Origin: an uncultured Roseburia sp.
GTDB lineage: Bacteria > Bacillota > Clostridia > Lachnospirales > Lachnospiraceae
Reading direction: 5' to 3'
DNA length: 64,000 bases
Assembly: GCA_947174805.1 (NCBI GenBank)
Contig: CAMWKH010000011.1
Span: 1 to 64,000, forward strand
Shown here: positions 1 to 8,342 of the stretch, in pieces
Numbering within the stretch: the stretch's first letter is position 1
How the letters are laid out: every line of letters begins with the position of its first letter
Notes under the pieces: model-generated
The model's input: the letters and a program-made list of their open reading frames with translations, nothing else
Database searches by the model: none
What the model was told of the DNA's origin: nothing
Position numbers and translations under genes: made by a program

Positions 1-63
1 AAACGTTCCAAAAGTCTGCGCTGTATAGAGAATGAAGCCCTTCTGCAAGAGATCAGTACTTAA
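1..63 (+). CDS. C-terminal end of a gene entering from the left
   Basis: An open frame runs from the first base to a TAA at 61-63 and encodes about 20 residues (KRSKSLRCIENEALLQEIST). Only the tail is present, so the family cannot be named. The next gene starts 5 bases later with no promoter between, which suggests one operon. In Clostridia conjugative elements the gene before this type of hydrolase is usually another transfer-channel gene; that assignment is inference. Confidence 0.35.
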   Translation, partial: KRSKSLRCIENEALLQEIST

Positions 64-68
64 AAGAA

Positions 69-1436
69 TTGAAATTAGAGGGGAAACGCCAAAGGAAGGA
101 TGCATACAAGGGGAGGCGGGATGCGGCGAGGGAAAGGATGAAAGAGGCTTTTAAAAAATCAGCAGTCCTCCATCTTTCAAAAACCTTAGGCGCTGCGGCA
201 GGAAGCTACGAAGAGGACATGCATCGTAACCCCATGGTTTTTTTTACAGCCTTTGCATCGGGGGCTTTTAAATATGCAGGGAAGCAGATATTAAACATCC
301 TGGCATACGCCTTTTCCGGGGTTCTTTCGGTGCTGTTCCCGCTCATCCTCCTGCTTCTTCCCTTCCTTATGATTTTCCTTTTTTTAATGTCGTTGTTTAC
401 CACCTCAGTCTCCACCCCGGAGCTTTATTTCAATGGGGGATTTTCGAGGAATGAGGAACTAAAGGCCCAGGGGGATTTTATTGACAATGCCTTAAAGGAG
501 CACTATGATGCCTTTGATACACAGGTGAGGAATTTCAAAGCGGCAGATAAAAATAACACTGTTGTCTATGCCAACGGCTACAGGTACAACAAAAACAGCG
601 TCCTTGCAGTGTATTTTTCCATCCTCTGCACCAGGGAGGACTATGACGGGCTTTACCAGAAGAAAAACGAACCTTACCCGCCGTACCTTTTTGCAGACAC
701 AGCGAAAGAAAAAAGCCTGTTAAAGGAAATCTTTTCCCAGATGAATTACTATAAAGAAACCCAGGTTTCCTATCTTGTGGTGACAGGCATAGACCCGGAA
801 ACCAACACACCCATCATGGAAACCCGCATTTATAAAAAGCTTATGGTTTATAACCTTACCATAAGCCAGTGGCTTTCGGAGCACCCGTCATTACTTTCCA
901 AAAAGGCCAAAGGGATGCTTGAATTATTAAAAAAGTATGAAAACATGGCCTACAGCGGAGGCAGCGGCTATACACCCCTGGGGGATATCACTATGCCGGA
1001 GGGGGTGGATGAAAACCTTGTGTACATGGCGGCTACCTTAAAAGCAGAGGCCGTAGGCGAGCCAGAAGAGGGGCAGATAGCCGTGGGTTTTGTCATATGG
1101 AACCGTGCCGGGGGAAGCTTAAGCGGCGCAAAGGGGGCCTGCCTGGCACCGGGACAGTTTAGCTGCTGGGATAACGGCTCTGCGCAGAGATATCTGGCGG
1201 AATACTCCGGGATGTCCGCAGGGCAGTTAAGTGCAGATCAGTGTTACAGGGTGTGCGTGGCGGTCACAACCGGGCAGACCAGCAACCCTATCGGGACAAA
1301 AAGGTACTATTGTAATCCTGAAACCTGCGAGGGAGGCTATGAGGTCCAGATGGCCAAAATCCGGGCAAAAAACAGCCCGGATGAGATACAGGTAATCGGG
1401 CAGCATGTGTTTTGTGAAAATGGATGGGAGTGGTAA
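69..1436 (+). CDS. Membrane-anchored SleB/CwlJ-type cell-wall hydrolase of a conjugative element
   Basis: 455 residues from a TTG start; no upstream ATG is available in frame. A basic N-terminus (about 1-65) is followed by a strong hydrophobic segment at about 80-112 (SVLFPLILLLLPFLMIFLFL), then an extracytoplasmic linker. A C-terminal domain at about 315-452 resembles the SleB/CwlJ 'Hydrolase_2' family: ENLVYMAATLKAEAVGEPEEGQ, then AVGFVIWNR and late Cys residues. Such proteins are the peptidoglycan-opening component of CD1107/CD1108-like Clostridia integrative elements. It likely acts outside the membrane to make a gap for the transfer channel. The left edge of the window is therefore read as a conjugation module. 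Family call is firm; the conjugation role is inferred from the architecture. Confidence 0.8.
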   Translation: MKLEGKRQRKDAYKGRRDAARERMKEAFKKSAVLHLSKTLGAAAGSYEEDMHRNPMVFFTAFASGAFKYAGKQILNILAYAFSGVLSVLFPLILLLLPFLMIFLFLMSLFTTSVSTPELYFNGGFSRNEELKAQGDFIDNALKEHYDAFDTQVRNFKAADKNNTVVYANGYRYNKNSVLAVYFSILCTREDYDGLYQKKNEPYPPYLFADTAKEKSLLKEIFSQMNYYKETQVSYLVVTGIDPETNTPIMETRIYKKLMVYNLTISQWLSEHPSLLSKKAKGMLELLKKYENMAYSGGSGYTPLGDITMPEGVDENLVYMAATLKAEAVGEPEEGQIAVGFVIWNRAGGSLSGAKGACLAPGQFSCWDNGSAQRYLAEYSGMSAGQLSADQCYRVCVAVTTGQTSNPIGTKRYYCNPETCEGGYEVQMAKIRAKNSPDEIQVIGQHVFCENGWEW

Positions 1437-1469
1437 TTGATTTTTAATAGCAGCAGAAAGGATGCATGA

Positions 1470-1749
1470 ATGAACCGTATATACCAGAGATCACAGTTAA
1501 AAAAGAAATATTTTCTCTAACCGCAGGGATGCTTGTCATGCTGCATCTTTCACCAGTGCCTGGGCAGACACTGGTGAGACTGTGATCATTACGCAGGAAG
1601 AATGTAAGTTCACATCACCAGGTTCAAATAATAAAGCCGAAGTTTTTATGCAGGGTTCTAATTATTTGACCTTCTATGGAGATGATAGTGCTGATTATAT
1701 TTTAAAATGTAACTATTGTCCTAAATGTGGCAAAAAATTAAGAATATAG
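1470..1749 (+). pseudogene. Decayed, chimeric copy of the secreted-protein gene at 3070
   Basis: An ATG at 1470 opens MNRIYQRSQLKKKYFL, matching the start of the protein at 3070 (MYQRKGKKKFFF), then meets a TAA. In another frame the sequence resumes as WADTGETVIITQEE (1561 on), matching the ADTGEVIIITEEE just after that protein's signal peptide. The reading frame then diverges and ends with a short CNYCPKCGKKL zinc-ribbon-like tail at 1747-1749. So the region is a frameshifted duplicate of a signal-peptide module joined to an unrelated tail. It fills the gap between the hydrolase and the next intact gene. Translation is unlikely. Confidence 0.6.
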
Positions 1750-1802
1750 TTTTTCTAATCTGTATGAAACCATTTAATATAAAATGAAAAGGAGCTTATA
1801 AC

Positions 1803-2093
1803 ATGAAGAAATGGTTAGATAGTAATAAAGCAGCTATGCTTACAGGGGCAGCAATACAAGATGATGAAACTTTTAAGTCAGAGGGTGGCTTTATTCCCGA
1901 AAGAGACCAATATTATTTTCAGATGCAACAAGGCTGCAATGTTTTTTTTGTTGGATTTAAAGACTTGCTGACATGTTTGAGACTGCTTGAAAAGATGGGG
2001 GAAATTCCTGACATCGGCGATAAATGGTGGCTGCAGATGGCTACACTTTACGGAAATGATATCCTTATGGTAGAATTCAAGGAAGCAGAATGA
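1803..2093 (+). CDS. Hypothetical protein, 96 aa
   Basis: A small soluble protein with a good Shine-Dalgarno (AAAAGGAGC) before the ATG. No signal peptide or membrane segment is seen. Aromatic-rich motifs (QYYFQMQQGCNVFFVGFKDLL, KWWLQMATLYGNDI) suggest a compact alpha/beta fold. I do not recognise the family. Its stop lies just before the start of the zinc-binding protein at 2117, so the two are probably co-transcribed island cargo. It could be an immunity or accessory protein, but nothing in the sequence proves this. Confidence 0.6.
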   Translation: MKKWLDSNKAAMLTGAAIQDDETFKSEGGFIPERDQYYFQMQQGCNVFFVGFKDLLTCLRLLEKMGEIPDIGDKWWLQMATLYGNDILMVEFKEAE

Positions 2094-2116
2094 AGTCGAA
2101 CACAGGAGGCAATATC

Positions 2117-3010
2117 ATGAAAGAGATTAAATTTACTACTAACTACGAACCGGTTTTATCCTTTGCAGAGGAGGATTTTAAAACAAAATATGAAGAGCGG
2201 GTTGGGAATAATCCAGGCTATATCCAGGTGGTTAGTGGGGAGACAAAACATTTAGCGTTATGCCCGCGATGTAATAATCCCGTCGCTATTCTTGGTATTT
2301 ACAAGAAAATCGATGTTGCCCCTCATGCAAGACATGCGAAAGGAATTAATATTCCTAATGTAGTTCAGTATGATGAATACAAGTTTCAGCATTGCCCATA
2401 TCACAAAAAAAGAGCTAATTATATAAAAGAATATGTTTCTGAGACAGAAGAACCGCAAAGACAGGAATTATTTAAGATTGTTAAAGAGCATTATGATAAA
2501 GCTATTTATTTGTTGCAAGAAGAAACAGGTATTTATATAACGCTTAAAATGGCTGAAACTCTCGCAGAAAACTATGTAATCATGCGAGCGTATAATTATA
2601 TTGATGCAACGATTTATAATATCCCGTGGTATTTAATCTACAGTTTCAATGGTTTTCCGTTGTATCACATGATAATAAGGAAAAACACCACATTATACAG
2701 ACATCTTATTCAGCTTGGATTTGATCTAAAAAATAGTAAAATCAAAGGACATGTTTATGTAGAAAATAGTGAAGGTTACTTGCTTACAGCCACGAATTAT
2801 AGATATGTGGTAGATAAAAATGATAACCTTAAGGAGTGGTTGGATTTTTCGATTATACGTCCAGATGTCACTGTGACAGATACTCTTTTATATGTTTCCG
2901 TAGATCGATTTTCCGTCAGTGTAGATTCGTATCATTTTGGTAATCTGATTAATTATCAAAACTGGAGCCTGCGACAGAACGTACTAGATATCGCTAAAAG
3001 ATATATGTAA
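2117..3010 (+). CDS. Hypothetical protein with an N-terminal Cys/His zinc-binding region
   Basis: The start at 2117 is chosen over the ATG at 2090 because a strong AGGAGG lies 7 bases upstream. The 297-residue protein has a CPRC motif at about residue 49, a PHARH motif at about 69 and CPYH at about 90, together a likely zinc-binding module. This arrangement is loosely reminiscent of CoiA-like or other nucleic-acid-associated zinc modules, but no catalytic residues can be assigned. The remaining 200 residues are helical then beta-rich with no membrane segment. AT-rich codon use fits recent transfer. Function unknown. Confidence 0.6.
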   Translation: MKEIKFTTNYEPVLSFAEEDFKTKYEERVGNNPGYIQVVSGETKHLALCPRCNNPVAILGIYKKIDVAPHARHAKGINIPNVVQYDEYKFQHCPYHKKRANYIKEYVSETEEPQRQELFKIVKEHYDKAIYLLQEETGIYITLKMAETLAENYVIMRAYNYIDATIYNIPWYLIYSFNGFPLYHMIIRKNTTLYRHLIQLGFDLKNSKIKGHVYVENSEGYLLTATNYRYVVDKNDNLKEWLDFSIIRPDVTVTDTLLYVSVDRFSVSVDSYHFGNLINYQNWSLRQNVLDIAKRYM

Positions 3011-3069
3011 CCGTGATATATTATGTTTGACATTGAGTCTTGATTATGTATCTTAAAAAGGAGAACCGA

Positions 3070-3978
3070 ATGTATCAGAGAAAGGGAAAAAAGAAATTTT
3101 TTTTTCTAATTGTTGTATGTTTTATTATGGTATATCTTCCCATGACTGCCCGAGCAGACACTGGGGAGGTTATTATCATAACAGAAGAAGAGCGTGACAG
3201 CCGTTTTGGAGGGGCATGTAGTAAGGCAGGGATTACTGTATCCCTGCCGGAAGGGGAAAAAGACTTTAAAGACTTGACCCTTTATTTTTACAATGAAGCG
3301 GAAGGGGCATTTTATGAGGCAAAACTAAAGGATGTGGAAGAGAAAAGCTATGCCCTGTCCCTGCCCCCGGGGACGTACCGCCTGGATAACAGCTTTACCC
3401 AGTATGACGGTTTTTATAATTATAATTACATATCCCGTCTTAACGTGGAAAGCTTTGCCGTGGGATTAAACGGCATAGAAGGAGGGGAAAAACTACATGT
3501 TTCCATAGAGGGCCATTTCATCACCCAGTATGAAAACTGCCTGGCTATTTCCTATCAGAACTCGTCCCACTTCCCTGGAAGGGTGAAACTGACCCTTTCG
3601 GGGGAGACGGACTTAGAAAACCCCACAAAGGAGACGTATGAAGTGATATTAAAGGAGGGGGATGCAGATACATCCGTGCTTATGAAGGCAGGGACGTACC
3701 ATATAGAGGAGGCTGTCTTAGAAATGGATGGGCCAGAAGGGGAAGTTTTGGCCTGGGGCATAGAGTATGAAAAAGGGGATATCATAATCAGGCATCATGA
3801 GGATACTAAGACAGAACTTTTGGTATATAAGACAAAGCAACGGGAAGAAGATAGTACACAGGAAGAAGAGAGGAAGGGAAAGATTTCCTTCTGGGGATTT
3901 ATGGAGTTTGTGCCGTTTCTGATTGCAGCCATATGCCTTGGGATAAAAAAGGTTTTGGCGGGTAGAAAAAGAATTTAG
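3070..3978 (+). CDS. Secreted, membrane-anchored surface protein
   Basis: The ATG at 3070 is preferred because AAGGAG lies just upstream; the earlier in-frame start at 3040 lacks one. Residues 1-30 form a signal peptide (KKKFFFLIVVCFIMVYLPMTARA) with cleavage after ARA. A beta-rich ectodomain of about 240 residues follows, and a C-terminal transmembrane segment (FMEFVPFLIAAICLGIKKVL) ends in basic residues. The layout resembles the small membrane-anchored partners found near the SleB-type hydrolase in Clostridia transfer modules. A decayed copy of its 5' end lies at 1470-1600. No enzymatic motif is visible. Confidence 0.65.
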   Translation: MYQRKGKKKFFFLIVVCFIMVYLPMTARADTGEVIIITEEERDSRFGGACSKAGITVSLPEGEKDFKDLTLYFYNEAEGAFYEAKLKDVEEKSYALSLPPGTYRLDNSFTQYDGFYNYNYISRLNVESFAVGLNGIEGGEKLHVSIEGHFITQYENCLAISYQNSSHFPGRVKLTLSGETDLENPTKETYEVILKEGDADTSVLMKAGTYHIEEAVLEMDGPEGEVLAWGIEYEKGDIIIRHHEDTKTELLVYKTKQREEDSTQEEERKGKISFWGFMEFVPFLIAAICLGIKKVLAGRKRI

Positions 3979-3979
3979 T

Positions 3980-4261
3980 ATGAGTTTGTCATTCGTGGCA
4001 GAAACAGACCTTTACGAAACAGATAAGGAAGTGCAAAATCTGATAGACTGGGTATGTTTGTCGGAACAGATAAAAGAAAACAATAATACAATCCGTAATC
4101 TGACCGGGGAATATAAGAAGATAGAGCCGGATTGTCGGGAGGGAGTGCGGGCGCAGTTGGAGCGCATGAAAGAACTCTGCAAAGAGCGCAATAGTCTGTA
4201 TGAGAAACAGAACGATTTGAAAGGGCAGAAACAGAAGATAGAGAGAGCGTTGGAGCGATAA
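3980..4261 (+). CDS. Small coiled-coil hypothetical protein, 93 aa
   Basis: It begins one base after the stop of the preceding gene, so the two are translationally adjacent. The protein is highly charged and helical (QIKENNNTIRNLTGEYKK, LERMKELCKERNSLYEKQ), as expected for a coiled coil, with no membrane segment. Its likely role is structural or regulatory within the island module. No family is recognised. Confidence 0.6.
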   Translation: MSLSFVAETDLYETDKEVQNLIDWVCLSEQIKENNNTIRNLTGEYKKIEPDCREGVRAQLERMKELCKERNSLYEKQNDLKGQKQKIERALER

Positions 4262-4397
4262 GAAATGTGGGGCGTGGCGGTTGCTATGCCCTATATTTTT
4301 ATGGTAAATGGAAGCAGGAAGTGGTATAATCAAAATGTTAATGTTATTGGTTGATAGAAGAATGTGAAATATAAATTATTATATATGGAGCAAAGAG

Positions 4398-5036
4398 ATG
4401 GTAAAAGTACAGCGTATAAAGTGTGGTAATGGAAATTGCTATATTATTGAGGAAAAAGGGAATGCGGTTCTTGTGGATACAGCAAGACCAAAATATCGGG
4501 ACAAGGTTTTATTAGCTTGCCACAAAGTGAATATTAGGTTAATTATTTTAACGCACACGCATATGGATCATTGTCAAAATGCAGCTTTTATTTCCAAAGA
4601 ACTGAATATTCCTATCGCCATTTGTAAGGCAGATGAAGAACTGATTAAAAATAATATGCTACAGACGCTATATGCAAAAACACTAGCGGGAAAATTGGTG
4701 TTATTTTTTTCTGAAAAATCATTTTATCATGATAAGATACCAGTATTTACACCTAAAATATACTTACAAGATGGAGATACATTAGAGAATTTTGGAATAA
4801 GTGCAAAAATTATAGGTTTACCGGGACATACCAATGGTTCAATTGGAATTGATTTTGGTAAAGAAGGAATACTTGTAGGAGATGCTTTGATGAATATGTT
4901 TTATCCAACGGTTTCCATGCTTTATCATAACTATGAGCAAATGTTAGAAAGTGCAAGAAAAATTAGTGAGTTGGGAGAAAGAATTGTTTATTTTGGACAT
5001 GGAAAACCCAAAAAGAACCGTATATGGGTAAAATGA
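4398..5036 (+). CDS. MBL-fold metallo-hydrolase
   Basis: 212 residues with the metallo-beta-lactamase signature THTHMDH at residues 52-58, a second histidine in GLPGHTNGS near 143, an aspartate in VGDAL near 161 and a final histidine in FGHGKP near 204. Together these make the two-metal site of the family. There is no signal peptide, so it acts in the cytoplasm. The family hydrolyses varied thioesters, lactones and phosphodiesters, and the substrate here cannot be told. It is the last gene before a 336-bp gap containing palindromes. Island codon use is AT-rich. Confidence 0.85.
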   Translation: MVKVQRIKCGNGNCYIIEEKGNAVLVDTARPKYRDKVLLACHKVNIRLIILTHTHMDHCQNAAFISKELNIPIAICKADEELIKNNMLQTLYAKTLAGKLVLFFSEKSFYHDKIPVFTPKIYLQDGDTLENFGISAKIIGLPGHTNGSIGIDFGKEGILVGDALMNMFYPTVSMLYHNYEQMLESARKISELGERIVYFGHGKPKKNRIWVK

Positions 5037-5123
5037 GTATAATGTACAGTACATCAAGTGCATTTTTGGTGATTTGAGTGGTGGAGGACAACGAATTGAT
5101 ATTTTCCTTGTTAATGTTATTTA

Positions 5124-5145
5124 TACATGGTGCTAGCACCATGTA
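5124..5145. repeat. 22-bp perfect palindrome in a non-coding gap
   Basis: The core CATGGTGCTAGCACCATG is a perfect palindrome extended by two more complementary bases on each side. It lies in the 5037-5372 gap, which holds no gene I can support. Also in the gap are an imperfect palindrome ATGTACAGTACAT (about 5042-5054) and two GGTGCCA repeats at about 5174-5195. A perfect palindrome with no loop fits a dimeric protein-binding site better than an RNA hairpin. It could be an operator or a former recombination site. Confidence 0.6.
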
Positions 5146-5372
5146 AAATATGTTGTCTAAGGAAAAATTATTTTGGTGCCAAAACGGTGCCAAGAAATCA
5201 AGCAAATAAAAATACGCTACATAAAAATAATGTTTTTACGCTGTTTTTCGCAATAAAAAGTATAGAAAACACTACAAAAAACGCTATTCAAATACCGTGG
5301 GAAAGCATGCTATAATTTGGAAATGAAGTCGAAGCTTTAACTATGTAATACAAGGGATTTTAAGGTGAAGAG

Positions 5373-5783
5373 ATGAAAGTGTATACATATAATGACTATT
5401 TAATAAACTTATTAAAAGGAAAAGAATGCATTCTGGCCTATGATACAGCAGCAGATTTCCTTGGGCTGACTAATGATGGGGACAGCCCCGAAGCAAAGAT
5501 ATTTGTCCTGGCCGAACAGAAGATTGAGTGTACGAAACAATTCCTGATACCGTCTTTAGAGAGCAAAGAATATATAAAAAAAGATGATTTGCTCTGCACA
5601 ACAGTAAATCAGACGATTATTGATTTGTTGGAAAAAGATGGGGAAGAGCAAGTGATTGTAGAAAGTTTATCAAACTACTATTTTGAAAATGGGGAATCTT
5701 TTTCGGGTTTAAATATACCAAAACATTTGAAGGAGAAATTTAAGAAGTACAGTGTATGGGCTGTAGAATACTATGATGAATAG
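5373..5783 (+). CDS. abiEi: AbiEi-type antitoxin / transcriptional regulator
   Basis: 136 residues directly upstream of an AbiEii-type nucleotidyltransferase, 14 bases apart. The N-terminal ILAYDTAADFLGLTN part resembles the winged-helix segment of AbiEi antitoxins, and LLCTTVNQTIIDLLEKD near 85-101 matches the family's 'T..RTLIDLL' motif. Known AbiEi proteins repress their own operon and neutralise AbiEii (type IV toxin-antitoxin and phage abortive infection). At 136 aa it is shorter than classical AbiEi, so it probably has a reduced C-terminal domain. The symbol rests on context as much as on similarity. Confidence 0.7.
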   Translation: MKVYTYNDYLINLLKGKECILAYDTAADFLGLTNDGDSPEAKIFVLAEQKIECTKQFLIPSLESKEYIKKDDLLCTTVNQTIIDLLEKDGEEQVIVESLSNYYFENGESFSGLNIPKHLKEKFKKYSVWAVEYYDE

Positions 5784-5797
5784 GAGGGGGGAAATAC

Positions 5798-6574
5798 ATG
5801 GAATTGATGGAACTTTTGTATAGAGTTATGGAGGAACTGGCAAAAGCTGACGTGCCGATTGTTTTTAAAGGGGCTATGGTATTAAATTTGGTAACACAAA
5901 AAAGCAATCCTTCAACAGTAGAGAGAAAAACAAAAGATATTGATGGGGATTGGACTGGCGATTCGCCAACAATGGAACAGATAGAAAAAGCATTGCGTCA
6001 AGCTGTTAAGCAAGTGGATAATTCGTTGGACATTCAGGTAGTTAGGGATTATGGTGAGAAACGGTCAGCAGGGTTTAAAATAATAGATGAATATCAAAAA
6101 AAGGTTGCACGAATAGATTTAAGTGTACGAAAAAATGTTTATTCTGTTCCATATATTTCTTATGTGAATAGGGTGACAATTACAGGGGCAAGTTTAACAA
6201 AGATGTTGTCTGATAAGCTACATGCTGTTTCGGATGAACATATTTATAGACGGACAAAAGATTTATTGGATATATATGTTATGTCATATATTTCGGAATT
6301 TCAAACAGAGGATATTTATGAGATTTGGGAAAGGACACAGAGGATACCAGGAGATTTTTTGCATTTTTACAATGGTAAAAAAGAGATAGCTCAGGCATAT
6401 GATAAAATCGAGAAGGTAACAAACAAACCGGAATTTGAGGAGTTATATGTAAGGTTATCCAAGTTTTTAGCACCTTTTTTTGACAAAGAGAGAAACCGGG
6501 ATTTGATGTGGAGAGATGGTGAATGGGAGAATATGGAGTTAGCGTATATACATAATAACCGCAGGAGACGTTAA
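5798..6574 (+). CDS. abiEii: AbiEii/AbiGii-type nucleotidyltransferase toxin
   Basis: 258 residues with the hallmark motifs of the DUF1814 family: FKGAMVLNLV at about 23-32, TKDIDGDW at 45-52 (the catalytic DxD) and a later SDKLHAVSDEHIYRRTKDLLDIYVM segment near 138-162. AbiEii toxins transfer nucleotides to tRNA or other targets and arrest growth, usually when phage infection disturbs the antitoxin. A GGAGGGGG ribosome-binding site lies just before the ATG. The XRE-type gene follows closely, which may add a layer of control. Confidence in the family is high; the molecular target is unknown. Confidence 0.85.
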   Translation: MELMELLYRVMEELAKADVPIVFKGAMVLNLVTQKSNPSTVERKTKDIDGDWTGDSPTMEQIEKALRQAVKQVDNSLDIQVVRDYGEKRSAGFKIIDEYQKKVARIDLSVRKNVYSVPYISYVNRVTITGASLTKMLSDKLHAVSDEHIYRRTKDLLDIYVMSYISEFQTEDIYEIWERTQRIPGDFLHFYNGKKEIAQAYDKIEKVTNKPEFEELYVRLSKFLAPFFDKERNRDLMWRDGEWENMELAYIHNNRRRR

Positions 6575-6592
6575 TGCAGTGGGGGTAACAGC

Positions 6593-7021
6593 GTGGGTGA
6601 TGGGAAGAAACTGAAAGAGTATGTGAAAAGTAAGGGAACAAATGTGCGGAGGATTGCAAAGGCTACAGGGATTCCGGCAACCACACTGTATTCGATTATT
6701 CAGAAGGATTCCAATATCCGGATTGAGTATGCACTGCCGTTGGCCAGTGCATTGGGAGTAGATATAAACGAGATTTGTTCCAATGGGTTAGATTTGAATA
6801 CAATTCAGGAACTATCCTGTAAGTGGAAACAGAATCTGGATTCAAATGCTGTAAAAAGCTATGTGATAAATTATTTTTATCCGTTACTGCATTTGTTCGG
6901 AGAAGAAAGTATTCCGGATGTACACAAACTCCTTACTTCCTTTTATCAGCTGGATGATGAGGCAAGGGCAGAATTAGTAGAAATGGTACGGATAAAATGG
7001 AATACCACCAAGCTCACGTGA
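6593..7021 (+). CDS. XRE-family helix-turn-helix regulator
   Basis: It starts at a GTG 18 bases after the toxin gene. An N-terminal Cro/C1-type helix-turn-helix is clear (RRIAKATGIPATTLYSIIQKDSN, about 19-41, then ALPLASALGVDINEI). A helical C-terminal region of about 70 residues follows. Its closeness to the AbiE pair suggests it is co-transcribed with it or is a regulator of the defence module. It could equally be a free island regulator. Confidence 0.75.
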   Translation: MGDGKKLKEYVKSKGTNVRRIAKATGIPATTLYSIIQKDSNIRIEYALPLASALGVDINEICSNGLDLNTIQELSCKWKQNLDSNAVKSYVINYFYPLLHLFGEESIPDVHKLLTSFYQLDDEARAELVEMVRIKWNTTKLT

Positions 7022-7093
7022 AAATTGAAGAGTCTAGGTGTTTGCAGGAGTGAAGGATATTTTTCTGTAAGGAGAAATTTTTCCATATTGATT

Positions 7094-7121
7094 TTGCATG
7101 AAAAGAGTATTGAAATATACT
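7094..7121 (+). promoter_or_regulatory. Putative sigma-A promoter for the PIN operon
   Basis: TTGCAT at 7094-7099 and TATACT at 7116-7121 are separated by 16 bases in a very AT-rich stretch, 70 bases before the ATG at 7191. The 169-bp gap otherwise holds no gene. It would give the three following genes their own transcript. Confidence 0.45.
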
Positions 7122-7190
7122 TAAAAAAAACTTATTGAAAAATCTGTAAAAATTTTAAAGAGTTTAATATCACAGAATCAGGCTTATTGG

Positions 7191-7736
7191 ATGGTAGGCT
7201 GTATAAAAAATTTAGACATATTTATTGATGAAGCAGTAGAGGAAACGCTACAAGAGGATGTGTTAAATGTTATTCAGGAGGAAATTTTATATTTACTACT
7301 TGGTTTATTGGAAGGAGAAAAAATAGAAGAAAGCGATATAAAGGATGCGGTGTCAGATATAGATCATGATATATCAAAAGAGAAATTGCAAGAGATGGTT
7401 ACAAGTATCCGTAATAAAAATGAACTTGTCAAAGATGCTTTTGATATAGGCAAATTGGCGGTAAGATATAATTTGAAAAAAGAAACCGTTAATGCTAAAT
7501 TATCTGAATTCGGGTATGATATATATACAGCAAAGTTATTGGATGGAGAGAAGGCAGAGTGTGCAATAATAAGTCTTTCTTCTAAAAAAAAGCTGAGAAA
7601 TATGAATGAACCTTCTTTAAACTTTTTGAAAAATGAAGAGATAAAAGGCGAAGTTTCTTTTCTTTGTGATAAAGGTGATTTAGATTTGCTGATTCATCAT
7701 TTAGAGACAATAAGGAGAAAAATGGATGAGTATTAG
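7191..7736 (+). CDS. Hypothetical protein, first gene of a three-gene PIN operon
   Basis: 181 residues, acidic and mostly helical (EETLQEDVLNVIQEEILYLLLGLL), with no membrane segment or known motif. A short stretch near 84-105 (AFDIGKLAVRYNLKKETVNAKL) looks like a degenerate helix-turn-helix. Its 3' end overlaps the next gene by 11 bases, and that gene overlaps the following PIN gene, so the three are expected to be co-translated. AT-rich codon use matches the island. No assigned function. Confidence 0.6.
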   Translation: MVGCIKNLDIFIDEAVEETLQEDVLNVIQEEILYLLLGLLEGEKIEESDIKDAVSDIDHDISKEKLQEMVTSIRNKNELVKDAFDIGKLAVRYNLKKETVNAKLSEFGYDIYTAKLLDGEKAECAIISLSSKKKLRNMNEPSLNFLKNEEIKGEVSFLCDKGDLDLLIHHLETIRRKMDEY

Positions 7737-8340
7737 AATGGCATCAATTCAATCCGGCGCATATGATTTAAGCGGTGAAATTTCAAAAAAGTTTATGGAT
7801 AACATGGTATTACTAAAGATGGATACATTCAGTGATGAAATGGATAAATTAAGTGAAAGGGTTGCGGCAATAGAGAAAGACAGGGAATCAAGGGAAAAAT
7901 CAATTTATCAGACATCTCTGATCGTAGATGAGAGGCAAAGGAGGACAAAAGGAAAAAGAGAAAATAACCTTGTAAACAAAAACGATATACAGGACTGTAA
8001 AAAAATAATAGATCGTACATTAGAAATTTTAGCAGATTGGAGCGAAACACAAGACATAAAATTGCAAATCCAGTATGCTGCTGTGATAGTTGGTAAGATA
8101 GAAAATATTAAAAAAACAGACTATATTAATTCCAATAATGTCCGAAGAAAGATTTGCACTTTATTAAGGAATGTAATTCGGATCAATGTCACAGAATTTG
8201 TTTTTTCGGAGGAGCAGATTTTACTATTAAAAAAGGGATTCTTGTTATTACTATTTGATCAAATCCCAAAAAAAGATATGCTTCAGTTAAATAGGGAACT
8301 TTTAGCGCAGCAGATGATAACAATGCCAGCTTGGGAGTAG
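7726..8340 (+). CDS. Hypothetical helical protein, second gene of the PIN operon
   Basis: 204 residues, with the ATG inside the last codons of the preceding gene. The N-terminal half is predicted coiled coil (EMDKLSERVAAIEKDRESREK) followed by a basic segment (ERQRRTKGKRENN) that could bind nucleic acid. The C-terminal half is helical (QILLLKKGFLLLLFDQIPKKDML). I do not recognise the family. The tight overlap on both sides argues that the three products work together, perhaps as sensor, scaffold and nuclease. Confidence 0.6.
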   Translation: MSIRMASIQSGAYDLSGEISKKFMDNMVLLKMDTFSDEMDKLSERVAAIEKDRESREKSIYQTSLIVDERQRRTKGKRENNLVNKNDIQDCKKIIDRTLEILADWSETQDIKLQIQYAAVIVGKIENIKKTDYINSNNVRRKICTLLRNVIRINVTEFVFSEEQILLLKKGFLLLLFDQIPKKDMLQLNRELLAQQMITMPAWE

Positions 8341-8342
8341 AC

